Notes: generated from the sequence alone by a model not told the origin. Positions 1 to 16,094 are shown, numbered from the stretch's first letter. The stretch: DNA of 52,500 nt from Sphaeroforma sirkka (GCA_001586965.3 LUCW03000527.1:17501-70000), one strand, 5' to 3'. Made by a program: numbers and translations.

Positions 1-1
1 A

Positions 2-2470
2 GGCCTGGTGTCGGGTAGTGGTGGTGGTAGTGGTAGTGGTGAGGGTAAAGAAAAGGCACAGGTAGGGGCTGGTGCGACTGCGGACGAGCATGTAGGGGAT
101 ACGATGGATGTGGTTATGGGCCAGGGCGTGGGTGTAGATACAGACCCTAGTGACCACCCGGCACTGGCCGTTGGTTGTAAGGCTAGGGCAAGCTACCGGG
201 ATGGGAGGAGTGGTGCAGACAACCATGGGGCTGTGAACAGATCAGTTGATGAAGGCGGAGTGTTGGAGGACCAGGCACAAGACACATGCCGCATGGACAG
301 CAGCGATAGGACTACCAACGGCACTACCAGCCAGGGCGGTACTATACTCAAGTTTACGCGCAGTGGTGTGGAGAATGTGAGTAAGAGCGGAGGCGCCGCA
401 AGCGCCGGTGGTGGTCTGGCTGCGGGTGCGAGTAGGAAGGATGGAGGGGGTGATGATATGGAGATGGGGGATGGGGAGGGTCTTCGGGAGGGCCTCGTCG
501 GAAACGGAGACGCAAAATCTGATACCGAGGGGAATGAGCCGCAAATAGACGCCAACGGTACGCCCGCTTATGCACAGGAGGACGATGCAGCCAGGGGAGA
601 CGCAGCACACACGGAAGAAGAGCGCGAGATCTATGCTGAATTGGAGCAAGGCGAGACACGTGCGGGTGTGCCCGAGGCCAGCAGCCCTTATACGCATACG
701 CGTGGGGATGAGAACAGCCAGGGCCAAGACAGTGCGCCGAACAGACTCGAATCCAGCGGGAAGATCGTCATCAATCGCGTGGATTTGGGCGTGTCGATGC
801 GGTATGATGGCGAGGGTGAGGCGCATAGTGCCAGTGATGGGAGCGTCGGTAGTCATGGTAACCGTCCGAGAGCGTTCGACGCGAGTGAAGGGGCTGCTGC
901 GGGTTCTGGGTATAGTGCCGGTGAAGACGGCGAGGTGGTACGTGATGTGCAAGCGTGTGTGTGGTGTGTGTGTGGTTTATGTGTTAGTGCCGGTGAAGAC
1001 GGCGGGGTGGTACGTGATGTGTAAGCGTGTGTGTGGTGTGTGTGTGGTTTATGTGTCTATATATATATATATATATATATGTATATCTGATGAAGACGGC
1101 GAGGTGGTACGTGATGTGTAAGCGTGTGCGTGGTGTGTGTGTGGTGTATGTGTTGTATAATCTGGACGTGTGCGTGGTGTCTGTGTCCTGTCTATGCTGT
1201 ATGTGTGATGTTCCTGGGCTTGGTGAGCGCGACAGACACTGACCCTGTGCCGAGTTCTCTGACCTAATGAATATCATTAAGCAATTGAGTACAGAAACAG
1301 CTTTCCAGCCCAACTTCCCTCCATGTCCATTGCCGTGGCTCAGCGATCGTCTGTTGACGTTGTTCTGCAAGTGTTCCAATGTAATAGTACAATGCATAGA
1401 ACGCTCAGTGCTATCCTTGCGTAGGGCATCCCCTTGTACGACAGACTGTGTTATTGCGAAGGTGAACCCGTGTGTATACGTATGGGAGATTGGGCAGATA
1501 CGTTAGATGTGCAAGTTATATCCGACGCGTGCGTGTGCTATTGCATGTGCAATATTCCACGACCACCTACGTTCATCGTGCCCAATTCATTCTTCTCGTT
1601 GCCTGACTTCCAATTCCGTTTTAACGCAGCAGCGCGAAAGTCTGAAAATCAAGATGTCGGCTCCGTCACTGTCAGGGGTATGTGCTTTTTTTCTGAGTGA
1701 GTCTACGTTCGTGTGTGTATATTGTTCGCCCAGCTCTACCCAATGGGCCGCGTCTTTTGACCATTGTATATACGGCTTGTCTCGTTTCCTGGTAAGCCCT
1801 TTGTTGTGCATGAGTGAGTTCTTGCTTATATGGATGTCTAGTAGTCACCTCAAGTATCAATGGGATGAGATCGAATCAACAGTACGTCATATGTACACGC
1901 ACCATGCGCCTATGCCCAGTCCTGAAGCAACAAGCAATTGATTTATATTAGTACTCCCCACAGGCCACAGCCCCACATATAGCTCCACCACTCTCCCCTC
2001 TGGGCCCTGAGTCCATGACTCCTCTAGGAACCCATAGATATGAGAGCACTGCAAAATATAAAAGAATAAGAACAAAGGCGTACGTATACCCACGCTCACA
2101 CTATCTCACGGAAAAAATGAACGTCATAGAATAGGACTTGGGTATATACACGTCATTTACAGCTATCCGAAGTTTTTATGTTGAAACTCTCAGACCGACT
2201 GTGTTGTGCGCATTTTTGTACACTGAATCAGGGCCCAATCCATAGTTGTGTTGACTTCTGGATATATATCACAGTACCAACTCCTACGCTTATACTAAAC
2301 CCTTCAACTCTTTCATCTCGAACCACTTATAGGAGAATTCACAGAGATCGGAACGTAAAAAGCACAAGAAGCGACATAAGGAAAGGCACAAAGAGCGTCG
2401 TAGGGACGATCGTCACGAAGACCACAGGCACACCTCCCAGCGTGCCCGAGAGGATGTGTACTCGGAGTGA
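2..2470 (+). CDS. 3' part of gene for low-complexity acidic/Gly-rich protein with K/R/H-rich tail (5' truncated by window)
   Basis: Not recognised. The reading frame is open from the window edge, so the start lies upstream; the first in-window start-like codon is GTG, not ATG. Model: exons 2-937, 1630-1677 and 2333-2470, all joined in phase 0 at GTACGT/GCAG and GTATGT/TTATAG sites, giving one continuous frame to TGA at 2468-2470. The long exon is Gly/Ser/Asp/Glu-rich and GC-rich, predicted disordered. The 16-codon middle exon reads QRESLKIKMSAPSLSG. The last exon is strongly basic (RSERKKHKKRHKERHKERRR) and ends EDVYSE. An acidic body with a basic RS/KH-type tail would suit a nuclear or RNA-associated protein, but that is inference. 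The first donor lies inside a tandem repeat, so alternative exon ends are possible. The small middle exon is the least certain part. Confidence 0.55.
914..1150 (+). repeat. Tandem 72-bp repeat carrying exon end plus splice donor
   Basis: Two near-identical 72-bp copies (914-985, 986-1057) and a third, diverged copy (about 1088-1150) after a (TA)n stretch. Each unit begins AGTGCCGGTGAAGACGGC (third copy modified) and contains GGTGGTACGTGATG, so the 5' splice site GTACGT recurs at 938, 1010 and 1107. The repeat therefore spans the exon-intron border of the first gene. Confidence 0.8.
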
Positions 2471-3540
2471 CAGCGCAATGCGACACGCGTACAAGAATAA
2501 ACGTATTGTGTGGATAAAAGTTTTATAACGAATAAAAATATAAGGATGAACAACCTCCGTGGGTGGCACAATGCTGTAAGAGAATTCGTTGTAGATGAGT
2601 CAGACATGCAGAACACCGTTATCTCACGAATCAAGTACAAATATATTGAGATGGAGAGCATAAAGTGTACCAATGTAGTATGAGACAATATCGACCGGCG
2701 TATGACGTAAGTTACAGGTTGGAGTGGTTATCTATGATGTACACATGCTTTAATTGCCAGACAGGTGCATTTGTATTTACGTGATTCATCCAGAAGTCAA
2801 AACCTGTGTCATCCTTCGATGTAACAAGTTTTACACACCCACTGTGCTTCCTGAATCATGTGCGTATTCGTTTTCGGCATCACAAGGGATTACTTCAGTA
2901 CACAGATCGTGAGAATATCAAATGTACGACACTTAACTCTAAAATGAAAAGCACAAACTAGCATAATGACCCAATACCATATACCTGAACATTCAAGTAC
3001 GTACCTGTATATATGTAAATCATGTATTCTCAAATGTTATTGTTTTCGTATCAAATGTAGCGCATGATGTGTTGTTGAATGTGATTATATTCTTATCACA
3101 TGTAGCGTATGATGTATTGTTGTATGTTATTGTATTCGTATCACATGTAGAATGGACCTAACATTATTTGGGATTATATTTCTATCACATGTAGCGTACA
3201 ATGTATTCTTAAATGTGATTCTATATTTATTCATCCTGTCTGATTTAAGCCTTGTGTCGAGGCAGTTTCAAATAACAGTCCACCACTATTAAACAAGGCC
3301 AAGAAATTATATAGCGAAATTGCAGGTATGAACATATATTCTTGAATTGAAGCTCTGTAAGTATATTGGACTGATTCTATTGTGCAATGGCGATGCGGGG
3401 TACCACATTCTGCAGTCATTATTTATCAATAATGATTCGTTGAATCCTGATCGTTGGTGCCTGTTGCACGTCTTGTAGTGATTAATTGTCTTAAGTAAAT
3501 CTCAATGATTGTGCTCTCATGTACGGCGTGTACTTTAAAC
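2471..3540. other. Intergenic, between convergent genes
   Basis: About 1.07 kb between the stop of the first plus-strand gene and the stop of the minus-strand GH114 gene. Apart from the 45-bp tandem repeat at 3035-3232, I see no coding signal; open frames are short and lack splice partners. Confidence 0.6.
3035..3232. repeat. Degenerate 45-bp tandem repeat, about 4.4 copies
   Basis: The unit is roughly TGTTATTGTATTCGTATCAC followed by ATGTAGCGTATGATGTATTG and a short tail. TATCACATGTAGCGTA-like cores recur about every 45 bp, with one copy diverged (ATGTAGAATGG). Noncoding, downstream of the GH114 gene. Confidence 0.75.
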
Positions 3541-6500
3541 TTAATACCCGTACGAAGGCTCACATTCTGCGAATCGAGGCGCTGCACATTCGTTAGCGTC
3601 CAAATTTAGTGTCAATGGACACCATCCCTCGGCACTGGCTGGGTACCGTGCCCTACCGCTTGCTTCAAAGCCAATACTATCGCAAACAGATGTCACATTC
3701 AAGGGCATCTCCATGGTACAATCTACTAAGCAACTATCTAGATCAGGCCTTTTCTTGATGGTCGACACGCCCATCGCCCGAGACGTGGCGCAGTAGAAAC
3801 ATCGACTGGTGAAGTACTCCGTATTGAGCACCGGTTTGTCCCTGATGGTGGAGGGGCAATATATGGATACGTTTTAAAAGGGAATATATGTGGATCGCGG
3901 ATACTCAGCAAATGAAGTGTAAACATAAATTCTGACCGATAAGTGTGTTTTTTAAGATATGCATACTTATGAAAGATCGAATGCATATACTGATTAAGTA
4001 GATAGCTGGTGTTTCAAAATGGATTGGTCAATGCAAGTCTAAGTGAAAATCGATAGGACATACCTGTGGAGAAAAGGCCAGTAATTATCAATATTTCCAT
4101 TGATAAAGGCTTCCTCATTCACCACCATATCGTAAGTGTCACTTAGGAGGAATGCAAACTCATTCGAATTCTTTAGTGCCACGGACATGCCTCGTGCGTG
4201 TGCTTGTCTGACACACCACTTGTCAAATTGCAATTGCAAAGTCAGGTCGATGTTACCCTGCACTCGAAGAAGAGGAAAAACAGCGAGTGATAAAAATATA
4301 AATAGCACAGCTGAAAATTGTCAAGAATAGAGAGGAAGTAAGTTTTGAATGTCCGTGTACATTCAAACCAAATACTAACCTCTAGCTCATGCTCATAAAT
4401 TACAATGTCTGGATTCAATATTAAGGTGAGAGAATGATAGCACAGGTGAAAATCAGAAGGAATATTTGGAAACACCGAACAGATACTTACCGCTAGTCCG
4501 TGCTCGTGAATAATAATGTCTGGATTATCGAATTCCACAGCATCGCATCCTTTTGCCTTTGCAGCGTCTAAGCGATTCATCATGATTGGCCCGATAATGT
4601 CAAAGCGTCGAAGATCTAGCCAAGCCTCATCATCGAAAACGTCGCCGGTACCGAACAGCAAGGGTCCGCCTTGAATAAAGGCAGGGAACAGTTTCTGATC
4701 TATCCGCCATTTCTCAGTGCTACCAGCCGAGAAATAGCACATTACCTTGCGTCCTATAATTGCATATCAAGACGTATGCAGATTGTTCAATTGGTTAGCG
4801 AGCCTTTTGTGGTGGTACAATTCAGAAGGTCAACGCTGATTTTTTGGTATCTTATCATCAACATACTTGAATGCCAAATATCATATTTACCTGCTGCATG
4901 CAGAGAAGCAATTGTGCTGTCTGGCGTATCGAAATCGATGTCATACAGTGGGACGTCGTGGGATTCGTCAATAGTATCCTGCAATTGCCATTGCCATCTG
5001 ATACCCTTTTTGGGTTTATATCTGTCCACGGCTAGGTATGAATAGAAGTGAAGGGTTTGTATTTATGGATTGACTGCACATATTCTCATTAAAACCGTAA
5101 CACTCATGCCTCATACGAACCACATATTCAAAAAAAATCCGTTACTACCACTTACTTTCACTATTTGTTGGGATAGATATATCGCCGATGACGCGACTAC
5201 AAGAAGTTCCGGTAAACCGACTGTCGCATGTGCACTTTCCGGTGATAGGATCGCATGTACCATGTCCGCTGCAACTTGCTGGGCACGATTTCGGTACGAA
5301 GCCGGGCGCTTGTATGACGCTACTCGTGTTAAAAGGGTATATGTATTTAGATTCGTCTATTGACAACACGTATCAGACTTATCAATAGAGCAGCAAAGTA
5401 CGCACTTGTAACACAAATTGTAACACATATGGATCGTACCTATCAATCTGCTCGATCAGTATTCTTGCAGGGCACAATTCTGCGGCAAATTTTACCGAGT
5501 TCCTACGGTCGCTGTGAGTCGTGACAGAGAGTGGGATCGGGTGACAATCCGATGCGTTAGCCCCTTTAGTTGCCAGTACCGTACCATCGTGTAGAACCAA
5601 ACACGGTGCTGCAAACGAGTAGGTCGCCGCTACTTGCTTCGTGTCTTGATTGTTGTCGGCCATTTTCCATCCATTTGGTATGTATGTTTCATTGCTTTCG
5701 CAGTCGGTATCTACAAACACGACTTGCTCGGGGAGTCCACCTTGTAACGTTGCGTAAATAACACCAGAAGGCATCACGATTGAATTCTGAATGTTCTCGG
5801 GCATGCAGTCTGCTGGAGCACTTCCGCTTGTTTCCCTTGGCCAAGCACAAATATTGTCGTTGCTAACTGGGTCACACAAACCGCAGTCTCGGGAACATGA
5901 TAGACAGGTCTCCCCGTCGGTTGTACTACACGCTCCGTCGCCGCATGTAGGTGCACACACACCGCAATCTATTGGACACCTGAAGCAGCTCTCGGTGGAT
6001 TCGCATGCTCCATTACCACATAATTCTGTCAATGGGCAATCGATAGGGCAATTGAATGGCGTTTCATAGAAGTTGTGGTATCCCAATTCGTTAAAGTCCT
6101 CACAAATACCATTCCCACATACACTATTTGTTTTAAGACAATCGTCTGAATTTGCTATTCCGTTTTCTCCATCTTCGCACACGCCATTCCCGGGTATCGA
6201 TGTGCACGGGCAGTCCTGAGGACATGTTTTGCACCACTCACCTTCGCCGCAAACACCATCACCACATTGTGCTTTCCACTCCGACCAGGACACCGTCAAA
6301 TTCTGCAGCACTTCATTCCGCGGCTTCATCTCTGCAATCTGTTGTAAAGTCAGAGCGGGAGGAGTTGTACTTGGTACCGGTATTGTGGAAGGTTGCACAC
6401 TTGGCATTGTATTGGAGCCTTGCGCTGTGCCGTCGCTATTCGTACCAGATAGTGTACCGGTTGCTGCTAGTACACCTACGATAATACCAATTAAAACTAA

Positions 6501-6599
6501 AATAGCGAGTATGCAACTGGCAGTTTTTATTTTCGTAGTGCATCGTTGGGTCTTTTCAGTATGCTTGGAATGTGATTTTCCGGTTTCTAGTTTGACCAT
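3541..6599 (-). CDS. Type II membrane protein: Cys-rich repeats, EGF-like module, GH114-type TIM-barrel glycosidase (copy B)
   Basis: Six exons: 6599-5440, 5319-5156, 5031-4891, 4753-4491, 4257-4064, 3841-3541; all junctions are GT-AG and phase-consistent, giving 740 aa. ATG at 6599 is supported by the paralogue start. A basic N-terminus precedes a membrane helix (about 27-46), then a Ser/Thr/Pro stalk. Four C-G-x-G-x-C...C-P-x-D-C modules follow (CGDGVCGEGEWC, CGNGICED, CGNGACESTESC, CGDGAC), then a globular domain, one EGF-like module (CSGHGTCDPITGKCTCDSRF) and the GH114 barrel with WQWQLQ, PLYDIDFDT, MCYFSAGS, EFDNPD, LKNSNEF, VNEEAF and NTEYF, keeping the family's acidic residues. GH114 members cleave alpha-1,4-galactosaminan; the substrate here is unknown. 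Topology puts the enzyme outside the cytosol. The intron after exon 4 contains a duplicated exon end (separate entry). Confidence 0.88.
4380..4529 (-). repeat. Duplicated 3' end of exon 4 with a second splice donor, inside the following intron
   Basis: Exon 4 ends NPDIIIHEHGLA at 4491 (donor GTAAGT). Exactly 111 bp downstream the intron holds a diverged copy reading NPDIVIYEHELE, ending at 4380 with donor GTTAGT. The intron pieces after each copy also match (FHLCYHSL versus FQLCYLYFYHSL in translation). The frame is open throughout, and 111 is a multiple of 3, so the distal donor would add 37 residues in frame. The copy's Glu-GTTAGT end is closer to the paralogue's exon end than the proximal one is. 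Confidence 0.8.
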
Positions 6600-8031
6600 T
6601 TTGCCTATATATATATAAGCTTTGGTCTGTTTTGATAGAGGTTGGTAGACGGGGTTGGTAGACTACACAAACGATTTGTAGATATACGGTTTCGAACACG
6701 GACAAACAACTTTATATACTGTTTGTATTTTCCACATGATAAAACAATCACATACCTCAACGTGGCTATATACCCAGTTTTCCATCCCAACATTGCCGAT
6801 GCGCCGTTACGCAGCTACACAGTGTTGTATACACAGTTTCTTCTACTTGAATGCCACGAATTATTTAAATTCATTCTACTGTCATGTAACAAAATTTTCA
6901 GGTTATTTCAAATAGATCTTAATAGAAGTATGCTGTGCGTCGAATGAACATACAGATTCCTTTGCCATAGTTTTCTTTACATACAATCTAACCATTCTTT
7001 GTTTGTTGACATGTGTGGAGATTCTGACCTTCAGCCATTCAATATGGCTTCACCAATCACGAGTCACTTCATCTATTTGGGTACAGTTTTTAACTATTTA
7101 TATATAAATTTTTGTTTTTCTTGAAACAAAGCAGTTTTTTCCTTGCGGTTTACATTCTAAATAATGATCGACCATCTCTGGCAAAAACAACCGCAATGAA
7201 TTTAGTTATTTTTATAAAATGTACATTATTTTTTGTTTTATTCTACAAAATGACATTCAGATATTGAAATAAATATTTACCCGGCATTTTAAATATAAAA
7301 AATACATACTGAACATACATAATAAAAACAAATAGTTGTTTTAAAAAAATTAAATATTTACATCAGTGACAGTCTGGAAAGGCGGAAAGTGGAAACGCTT
7401 GTCTAAAAACAAAAAAAAACACAATAAAATAAATATTTAAAGTCGTCTTTTTGTGTCGAACTTCAAAATTCAAGACCGCGAGATATTCACGCCAGACTAC
7501 AGTGTATTAGCTTTAAATGTCATGATAATTAAATCTTACATAATAGCGAGATGCCTTCCCTGACGGATAGTCGAGCTTAAAAATGAGCTAAAGAAGCCTC
7601 CCACTACCATCCACCTATCTGTTGTTGGATCAGGTATCTGTGCCTATTTAGTGTGGTGGTATAATATTCACAACAAAACTAACATACACCCAACAAGTTC
7701 AATAGTGAATTTTTAATTTTTTTGGGTGTTGCTGAGTGGAAGAGTTTATCAATATGTAGTTAATTGTGTACATATTAATGTGCCTCTGGAAATTATGAAG
7801 AAGGAAGTATGGCACATTGAACATGTCTAAATATTATCCATTCCTCATCCATATTATACACCTGAAAATATTTGTATATACTATAATGAACTGGTAGTAT
7901 TCTTAGAAGGAACATACGTGCAGGTAAAAATCACAGCATATATTCCGCCTCTCATATTATACGTATTGTGTTTCTATACATGTGCGAATTACAAATTAAC
8001 GTTTTTTATTATTATTCTATATGTTGAACTC

Positions 8032-10735
<2,704 letters not shown>

Positions 10736-12806
10736 GTCAATAATGGTATGTCTCTGATATGGATCCTTGTGTAAGTCTTGTTGATCTGCGCGATAGCCAT
10801 GTTTTCTTCGTAATAAAAAAACAAAAAAAGCGTGTAGTCGAGCGTGTGGTCTATATTCATGGATTTTTTAGTTTTGGACTCGAAAGATAGTGTGATAGAT
10901 ATATAACTCATGGGTTGAAAACTAATCAAGCGGAATGTTTGATTTTCTGTACCTTGTCTGATTTTTCGGAAATATTCTTTCAGCTATATACATGCTTTAA
11001 AGTATGCACTACCCTTTTGTGGTATCGACGATATCTCTCGAACGTTATTTCTTTGATTTGCACACATCAGTGCCAAGTTTCTTTTCTTGGGACAAAGATC
11101 GAATTCAGTGTTTTATATATGAATGTTCTTAATTCCTTCTGAAAAATGTGGATCCAATTTTTAGGGTTGGTTTTAGATCCGGATTGCTGGGGGTAAAACT
11201 GGGTGTACTTAGAAATGATTAGTTCATAAGCTATGTATATCCAGTCGATATGCAATTATGCAATTCTGGCGCATTGTGTAAAATTCGCAAATAATTTGAT
11301 CCTGCTTTCAAGTCGCGTATTTCTTTCTATCTATCGTTCTCCGCAAACGCCACACCAGACAGCTCACCACTGCACTCTTTTGCATCTTTAAAAGAGGTGT
11401 AAACAATTTCTTATCGACGAATTCTCGTCGTGGTGCCATTATTCTGGTTGCGAAGACAACCTCACACATCAGGAGCGATCGTATATGAAATGGCGCCCCA
11501 ATATAACTTGCGGAAGAATCGTATTTGATTGCGAATAATAAAGATATTTGTGTTCGATTGCACACTCGTCAAGCGCATCCATTTCAATTGCTATTTCAAA
11601 ATGGTCTCCAAATATTAGTTCTGATATCATTGGTGCTACATTTCATATTTCTGTTCTTATTTCCAACTGCGTAGAGAGCCTAGTGAAGGCAACTTATTCA
11701 GATACACAAGCGCACTCCTTGAAGATGATCTTGAGGTGCAGTTTTGAATCATAATAGGGTACAGGTCTAAAAATGGGCCGATGATTCTAGGGATGCTAAC
11801 TTTAAGCGTAATTGTGCATCACAATGCCAAAGTTTTGTATGACCAAGAATAAACAAAATTATGCGCACCCACGATTATCTGAGTCTTAATTATATCACTT
11901 CTAACCATGTACTCTCGGAAGGGGGTTCACACTTTCTATCGCATAGTAACTGAATCCGTAGTTTTGCGGGATTTACTGGCACCAGGTGAGCCTATCTAAT
12001 GATATTACTCTGTAGATGCAGCTACGAGTAGAGTGCCCAGTCCATGTATGAGTTTAGAAAGTGGATAGGCATACTCAGATAGTCATGCATACTGGCGGAA
12101 ATGACCCAATTTAATACACAAGAATACATAACATCTTGAGTAGCCTGCGAGAGATCACGAGCCCTTTGCACGGCCAAACATTGCAGTCCACGGAGGAGTA
12201 ATCAGCATTTGAGCTGTTTGTAATTTGTAGCTGCAAATTTTTTGTATGTACTCTATAAATGTGCCATGGTATAGCACGATCCCGTTCACGCGTTAGTCTA
12301 AGCTGTTGCCAATACTGTGTTGAACACAAAAACTGCACATTGGACGTGGTAATATGAAGATTCTCTGAAAGATCTGATCACCACATCCGAATTCGCTGTT
12401 TTGATGCAATGCGCGTTGGTGTCTGTACTCAGAGTCAATGATAGACGTATTTGTCAAGGAGTGTCATAATCTGAGTATTTTGGACAGAATGAGACAATAG
12501 AATTTTGGCTGACAGTGATTAGTGTAATTTATATCAAACGTGTCAAGGGAAGAGAGTACAATTACCACTAAACCTGGGAGGGTGCGATCGGCCTGCTTTG
12601 TTGGCTTGGTAGGAGCAGACCGTATTGTGATGAGTGGCCACGTGAACTCACACCCCATACCTCAAATGCTCTTGCATATTTATGTGTAGCTAATCAGTCA
12701 CATCTCGCCCTCAGGAATTAGAAGGCGACGTTCCGGAGCAAGAACAGCATGGCCACACTCGAGATATCAAACTATCTATGAGCAATCAAAGGTCGGACAG
12801 GATCCG

Positions 12807-12814
12807 TATAAAAA
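12807..12814 (+). promoter_or_regulatory. Candidate TATA box for GH114 copy C
   Basis: TATAAAAA in the context GATCCGTATAAAAACC, 86 bp upstream of the ATG at 12900. Spacing and sequence suit a core promoter element. No transcription start is visible. Confidence 0.45.
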
Positions 12815-12899
12815 CCAGCAATTGCACTTGGAAAGTCAGTCACATCACATTGCAGCTGTGAGTATCTATCAGACACGCCCCCATCAACAAACCATCAAG

Positions 12900-15800
12900 A
12901 TGGTTCAAAGTTTCTATTCTACTGAATCCAACACCAAGGACGCCACTGGGTCTAACACTAAGCGGCGCTGCACAAAACCAGTGCAAATCGCAATTGTCGT
13001 TGCTGCTGTGCTACTGATTGCTGGTATTATCATAGGAGCGTTAGCAGCTACCGGCACTTTCTCAAGTTCATCTTCTAGTGCTTCCGCACAGGGGTCTGTA
13101 CAATCTGAAGCACCCACAACCAGTCTGCCACCGAGCACCAAGCCTATTTCATCCATCGAAGTGACCCCACCATTACCGAGTGCCACTTCACCTTTGCCTA
13201 CGCCGCCTTCAGAATCAGAAATTGCTCAGATGAAGCCGCGAATTGAGGTCCTGGAGAATCTGACACTGTCTTGGGCGGAGTGGTGGGCCCAATGCGGCGA
13301 TGGAGTATGTGGAGAGGGTGAGTGGTGCAGAACATGTCCGCAGGACTGCCCATGCACCGCGATACCTGGAAATGGTGTGTGCGAGGACGGAGAGAACGGA
13401 GTGACAGATCCAGACGATTGTCTCAAAATGAATAGCGTGTGCGGGAACGGTATATGCGAGGACTGGAGTAGTATGGGGTACCACAACTTTTATGAGTCAC
13501 CTTACAACTGCCCTATCGATTGCCCACTTGAAGAGGAGTGTGGTAACGGGATTTGCGAATCTACAGAAAGTTGTTTCAGATGCCCAGCGGATTGCGGTGT
13601 TTGCGCGCCCACGTGCGGCGATGGTGAGTGCAATGCGTCAATCGGAGAGACCTGTACAACATGCACACGAGACTGTGGCTTGTGTGAGGCAATCAGCAAC
13701 GACAACATCTGCGCATGGCCAAAAGAAACCAGTGGGACGACATCATCGGATTGTATCCCTGCAAACATTCAGAATAGCGTTGTGATGCCCTTTGGCGTGA
13801 TGTATGCGACACTAGGCGAGACTTCTCCCGAACAGGTTCCATACGAAGATAGTGATTGTGATAGCACCGAAACTTATTTACCTAATGGGTGGAAAATAGC
13901 TGACAACAATCAACATAGCAAGGAGGTGGCTGCAGCTTATCCTTTCGCAACACCCTGTGTTGTCCTTAGTGACGGTACAGTGCTACCGACAAAAGGGAGC
14001 AACGCGACATATTGTCATCCAGTCCCACTCGTGATCACGACTCACAGCGATCGTAGGGTTTCAGTGCAGTTTCTTACAGAACTCTGTCCGGCAAGAATCT
14101 TAATTGAGCAGATTGACAGGTGAGATACTTAATTGAATCCATACACTTGCGTTGGTTGTCTATCTTCTTTGTTTTAGCAGCATATTTATAATTTAGATAT
14201 ACTGGCATGTTTATTATACTTGGCTCGAAAATTCGATTAATTTTGATGGCACACCAAATTCCTTCACCTATACTGATAGCGTGCTGAGAGCACCGGGATT
14301 CACTGCTAAAGCATGTCCGGCAAATTGTAATGGTCATGGATCGTGCGACCCAATCAATGGAAAGTGTACCTGCGATAGTCGTTATACCGGAACCGAATGT
14401 GGCCGTATAATGGGCGACATATCTATCCCGGCGAACCATGAGAGTGAGTCAGGTGTCAGTCAGTCAATTCATCGTATGAAGTCTGCGTGCGAATGAATTC
14501 CATCGATTAATTGCAAGCTCTGGTTGTCCCATTCTGGTGCACATTTTAATGGCGAAGCTTATATTCAATACTTTCCTTGATCGTATTTTAAAAGCTCCTA
14601 TTGAATCTTTGAATCAATTATGATCGTGTGCAGATGTAAAGAGGTACAGGCCCCAAAAAGGAATCAGATGGCAGTGGCAACTGCAGGATACAATCGACGA
14701 GTCTCATGATGTCCCACTATACGATGTCGATATCTACACGCCAGCTAGCACAATTGATTCTCTCCATGCGGCAGGTAATATATACGAGTGGATGCAATAG
14801 AGGCAACGCTGTGTTTGCGGGTGTTAGGATAGTTTTCTTTTTGACAAATGCGCATGCTCATTCAAAGTTTTGCAAATGCGTTTACAGGGCGTAAAGTGAT
14901 GTGCTATTTTTCAGCTGGAAGTTATGAAGATTGGCGAACGGATCGGGCCCTATTTCCTGAATTCATAAAAGGTGGGTCTCTTATGTTTGGAGAGGGCGAC
15001 GTATTTACTGATGAGGCATGGTTGGATATACGCCGGATTGATATTATCGCGCCGATTATGATGGATCGCTTAGACGCTGCAAAGGCAAAAGGATGTGACG
15101 CTTTGGAATTCGATAACCCAGACGTTATAATTCACGAGCATGGACTTGAGGTTAGTACCTGTTTGGTATACCCAAACATTCAGAATCTGCTAAACACGTC
15201 TATACCAACAACTTTATTCCTGATTGTCAACTGTACTATAATACATTAATCACCTTAATATTTCTCCTTTTCTCCGAGTGCAGGGCAACATTGATCTGAC
15301 TCTGCAATTGCAATTTGATATATGGTGTGTTAGACAGGCACATGCACGAGGCATGTCCGTGGCACTAAAGAATTCGAATGAGTTTGCATTCCTCCTAAGT
15401 GACACTTACGATATGGTGGTAAATGAAGAAGCCTTCATTAACGGAAATATTGATAATTACTGGCCCTTTCTCCACAGGTATGTTCTTTCGATTTCAATTC
15501 AATTTACATTCAAGGAATATTTATCTAAACTTTTGAAACAGAATTGATTCCTAATATCATCTGTATGATATGTATTTATTTTGATCAAGTTCTAAAACTA
15601 TTATTAGTCCATACACACGGACAGTTTCCCAAATAGATCATGCAAACACTTCCACCGATACAAAAACACTACATCAATTACCTCGTAAACTTGAAAATTA
15701 TAAACTCTCTTCCCCATTCAATACAGGAACAAACCAGTGCTGAACACCGAGTATTTCACATCGAGGTGCTTTTATTGTGCCACTGCTAAAGCAATGGGCG

Positions 15801-16027
15801 TATCAACTATTAAGAAGAGACCGGATCTCGACAGTTGCATGGTAGATTGCACGATGGATATGCCCTTGAGTGTTACATCTGTTTGCGATGATATTGGATT
15901 CCACACAGCAGGTAGAGCTAAATTCCCAGCAAATGCGGATGGTTGGTGCCCAATGACAAAAAATATGGACATCGCAGAGTGTGCAAATACCCGATTTGGG
16001 GAATGCGAGCCATCTTATGGGTACTAG
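12900..16027 (+). CDS. Type II membrane protein: Cys-rich repeats, EGF-like module, GH114-type TIM-barrel glycosidase (copy C)
   Basis: Six exons: 12900-14119, 14280-14443, 14634-14774, 14888-15150, 15284-15477, 15727-16027; 760 aa. The frame is open further upstream to 12822, but the ATG at 12900 aligns with the paralogue start. Basic N-terminus, membrane helix about 28-50, Ser/Pro/Thr stalk, four CGxGxC...CPxDC modules, globular domain, EGF-like module (CNGHGSCDPINGKCTCDSRY) and a GH114 barrel: WQWQLQ about 474-479, YDVD 491-494, CYFSAGSYEDWR 514-525, GCDALEFDNPD, AHARGMSVALKN, NEEAF 643-647 and NTEYF 667-671. Exons 2-6 are exactly as long as in copy B (164, 141, 263, 194, 301 nt) with the same phases; only exon 1 differs (1220 versus 1160). 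The intact barrel residues suggest an active enzyme. The intron 1 acceptor (TACTGATAG at 14279) was chosen because it alone keeps phase and matches copy B. Confidence 0.9.
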
Positions 16028-16094
16028 TTGCATCTTGGACTTTGATTAAATACAATGAAATCTTAGGTAGCACATAGAAACGTCTATTAAATAC

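Noticed and set aside
193-952. Three minus-strand open frames (193-555, 242-952, 354-659) opposite the first exon
   Set aside because: They are antisense shadows of a GC-rich low-complexity exon; no splice partners or start context.
14178-14279. Earlier acceptors for GH114 copy C intron 1 (GTTTTAG at 14177, ATTTAG at 14196)
   Set aside because: The first runs into a stop in the required phase and the second has the wrong phase; the acceptor at 14279 matches copy B.
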